This document shows, in pieces, positions 63,054-64,000 of a DNA stretch of 64,000 nucleotides (position 1 is the stretch's first letter; each line of letters opens with the position of its first letter). The DNA lies in NCBI RefSeq assembly GCF_009796285.1, contig NZ_CP047020.1:1302001-1366000 (forward strand), read 5' to 3'. The notes beneath the pieces are model-generated. The model was not told the origin of the DNA. It saw only the letters and a program-made list of their open reading frames with translations, and ran no database searches. Source of the DNA: Streptomyces broussonetiae (GTDB lineage Bacteria; Actinomycetota; Actinomycetes; Streptomycetales; Streptomycetaceae). Made by a program: the position numbers and the translations under genes.

Positions 63054-63638
63054 ATGCGTAGCCGGGTGCGTGGCTGGCGCTGGCAGCGCAATCCGCTGCG
63101 GCGCCACTCGGATGTCGTGGAGGCATGGACGGTACTGGTCGTGGCCGTCCTGCTGTTCGTGGTGGCGCCCCTGGTCGGCGTGGCCGCGGGTCTGCGCGCG
63201 CACGACCAGGCCAGTGCGCTCGCGGCAAGGGCCCGTGCCGCACGGCACGAGGCCCGCGCCCAGGTGATCGGCGACCCGCCCCGGCGGGTGTCCGCGGCGG
63301 AGGGCGTGCGCCAGAGCCCGTACCGTGCCCAGGTGCGCTGGACCGAGCCCGGCAAGGGCACCCGCACCGCCTGGGCCCGGGTGCCGGCGGGGACGCGGAT
63401 CGGCGACACGGTTTCGGTGTGGTTCGACGGGCAGGGCCGTGCCGTCGCCCCGCCGCCCAACGGCACGGCGGTCTGGCAGCACGCGGTGACCATCGGTGTG
63501 TGCGCTGCGGGCGGTGCGGCGGCCGTCGTGCTCTTCGGCCACGCCATGGAGCGCCGGATCGCGCTGCGCCACCGGATGGCGGAGTGGGAACGGGAGTGGG
63601 CGCAGACCGGACCGAGGTGGAACCAGCCCCGGACCTGA
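63054..63638 (+). CDS. Rv1733c-family two-TM membrane protein (intact copy)
   Basis: A 194-residue protein of the Rv1733c type: the N-terminal signature RWQRNPLRRHSDVVEAWTVL, a first membrane segment (about 25-48, VVAVLLFVVAPLVGVAAGL), an extracytoplasmic domain (VPAGTRIGDTVSVWFDGQGR), a second membrane segment (about 145-165, AVTIGVCAAGGAAAVVLFG) and a C-terminal RMAEWEREWAQTGPRWNQP. GAGGAGG precedes ATG 63054. Rv1733c is a DosR-regulated, T-cell-antigen membrane protein of unknown function in M. tuberculosis. This copy lies outside the island; a decayed relative is at 13104. Confidence 0.88.
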   Translation: MRSRVRGWRWQRNPLRRHSDVVEAWTVLVVAVLLFVVAPLVGVAAGLRAHDQASALAARARAARHEARAQVIGDPPRRVSAAEGVRQSPYRAQVRWTEPGKGTRTAWARVPAGTRIGDTVSVWFDGQGRAVAPPPNGTAVWQHAVTIGVCAAGGAAAVVLFGHAMERRIALRHRMAEWEREWAQTGPRWNQPRT

Positions 63639-63671
63639 CGGCGACCGGATCACGGCGCGCCGACGAGCCGG

Positions 63672-63704
63672 CCGCACCCTGTGGCAGTAAACGCTTGCCC
63701 ACCG
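63672..63704. promoter_or_regulatory. LacI-like sequence before esterase gene
   Basis: GTGGCAGTAAACGCTTGCC contains AAACGCTT, like the AnCGnT core of LacI/CcpA operators, about 130 bp before the esterase start. The symmetry is weak; a sugar-responsive LacI repressor is only a possibility. Confidence 0.2.
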
Positions 63705-63824
63705 CGTGACCAGCACGGCGATCCCGCGCACATCGCCTCCGCGCGCATCCCTGGGCCTGGCCGACGCTCCGATCACGGACGTACGGTGAGCTGACGCACT
63801 GTCCCTTCGCAAAGGCGGTTGGCG

Positions 63825-64000
63825 ATGGTCCTGTTCGACCTTTCCCTCGACGAACTGCGTGCGTACCGCAGCGACTCCGCCGAGCCCGAGGACTTCGACG
63901 CCTTCTGGGACAAGACCCTGGAGCAGGCGCGCGCACACGAACTGGACGCCCGTTTCGAGCGCGTGGACACCGGGTTGTCGACGGTCGAGGTGTACGACGT
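63825..64000 (+). CDS. acetyl xylan esterase / cephalosporin-C deacetylase-like, 5' part
   Basis: The first 58 residues, MVLFDLSLDELRAYRSDSAE and FDAFWDKTLEQARAHELDAR, match the N-terminus of AXE1/CE7 esterases (acetyl xylan esterase or cephalosporin-C deacetylase). AAAGG nine bases before ATG 63825 supports the start. The catalytic domain lies outside the window. Confidence 0.75.
   Translation, partial: MVLFDLSLDELRAYRSDSAEPEDFDAFWDKTLEQARAHELDARFERVDTGLSTVEVYD

Overview
The window is very GC-rich DNA from an actinomycete, almost certainly a Streptomyces. Third codon positions are nearly always G or C, GTG and TTG starts are common, and families typical of the genus are present (ANTAR/STAS/SpoIIE regulators, a DUF6479-like membrane protein, a GH75 chitosanase, a MoxR/VWA pair). 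No rRNA, tRNA, CRISPR array, integrase or transposase was seen.

Layout. 0-11.5 kb is mainly catabolic: an alpha/beta hydrolase cut by the window edge, a phenylacetate-CoA ligase, two acyl-CoA ligases, a nitronate-monooxygenase-like flavoprotein, a phytoene-desaturase-like FAD enzyme, a Ser/Thr kinase with eight tandem TPR-like units, and an MpaB/DUF2236 oxygenase.

11.7-31.3 kb is the most distinctive region. It is an island whose gene content mirrors the Mycobacterium tuberculosis DosR/DevR dormancy regulon (and the OsdR regulon described in S. coelicolor). It holds a DosS-like double-GAF histidine kinase, a DevR-like response regulator, three CBS-BON proteins, four universal stress proteins (USPs), an Acg-type nitroreductase, two HTH-PPOX proteins, two zinc alcohol dehydrogenases, a cyclic-nucleotide-binding-domain protein, a STAS protein, a remnant of an Rv1733c-type membrane protein and a GH65 phosphorylase. 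A 14-bp near-palindrome of the form GGGnCCnnCGGnCCC (best copy GGGCCGATCGGCCC at 16201) recurs upstream of many of these genes and is the likely regulator box. The island also contains several decayed genes: an Rv1733c-like gene, a PPOX tail, two CBS remnants and an internally deleted USP.

31.4-50.4 kb carries an acyl-CoA dehydrogenase, an RpiB-like isomerase, a translationally coupled STAS / STAS-ANTAR-GAF pair, a FUSC-type membrane protein, a complete dhaKLM dihydroxyacetone kinase operon, secreted proteins (GH75, FN3 lipoprotein and two of unknown function), a PadR regulator, a 2,4-dienoyl-CoA reductase divergent from a tautomerase with two near-perfect operators between them, and two proteins of unknown function.

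50.7-64 kb holds a PAS-GAF-SpoIIE phosphatase, a HemK-like methyltransferase, a MoxR ATPase/VWA-metallopeptidase operon whose upstream partner looks truncated by a deletion, an 800-bp noncoding tract of decayed repeats, a MarR regulator divergent from an ABC-2/YhgE-type membrane protein, an acetyltransferase/quinone-oxidoreductase pair, a molybdopterin oxidoreductase coupled to a ferredoxin-reductase-like protein, an intact Rv1733c-family protein, and the start of an acetyl-xylan-esterase-like gene.

How the genes work together. The 11.7-31 kb island looks like a hypoxia/redox-stress module. The kinase and response regulator would sense gas or redox state and switch on USPs, CBS-BON proteins, flavin/nitroreductase enzymes, alcohol dehydrogenases and disaccharide phosphorolysis. 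The flanks are metabolic and regulatory genes of ordinary Streptomyces type. All assignments come from reading the sequence and from knowledge of the families; no search was run.
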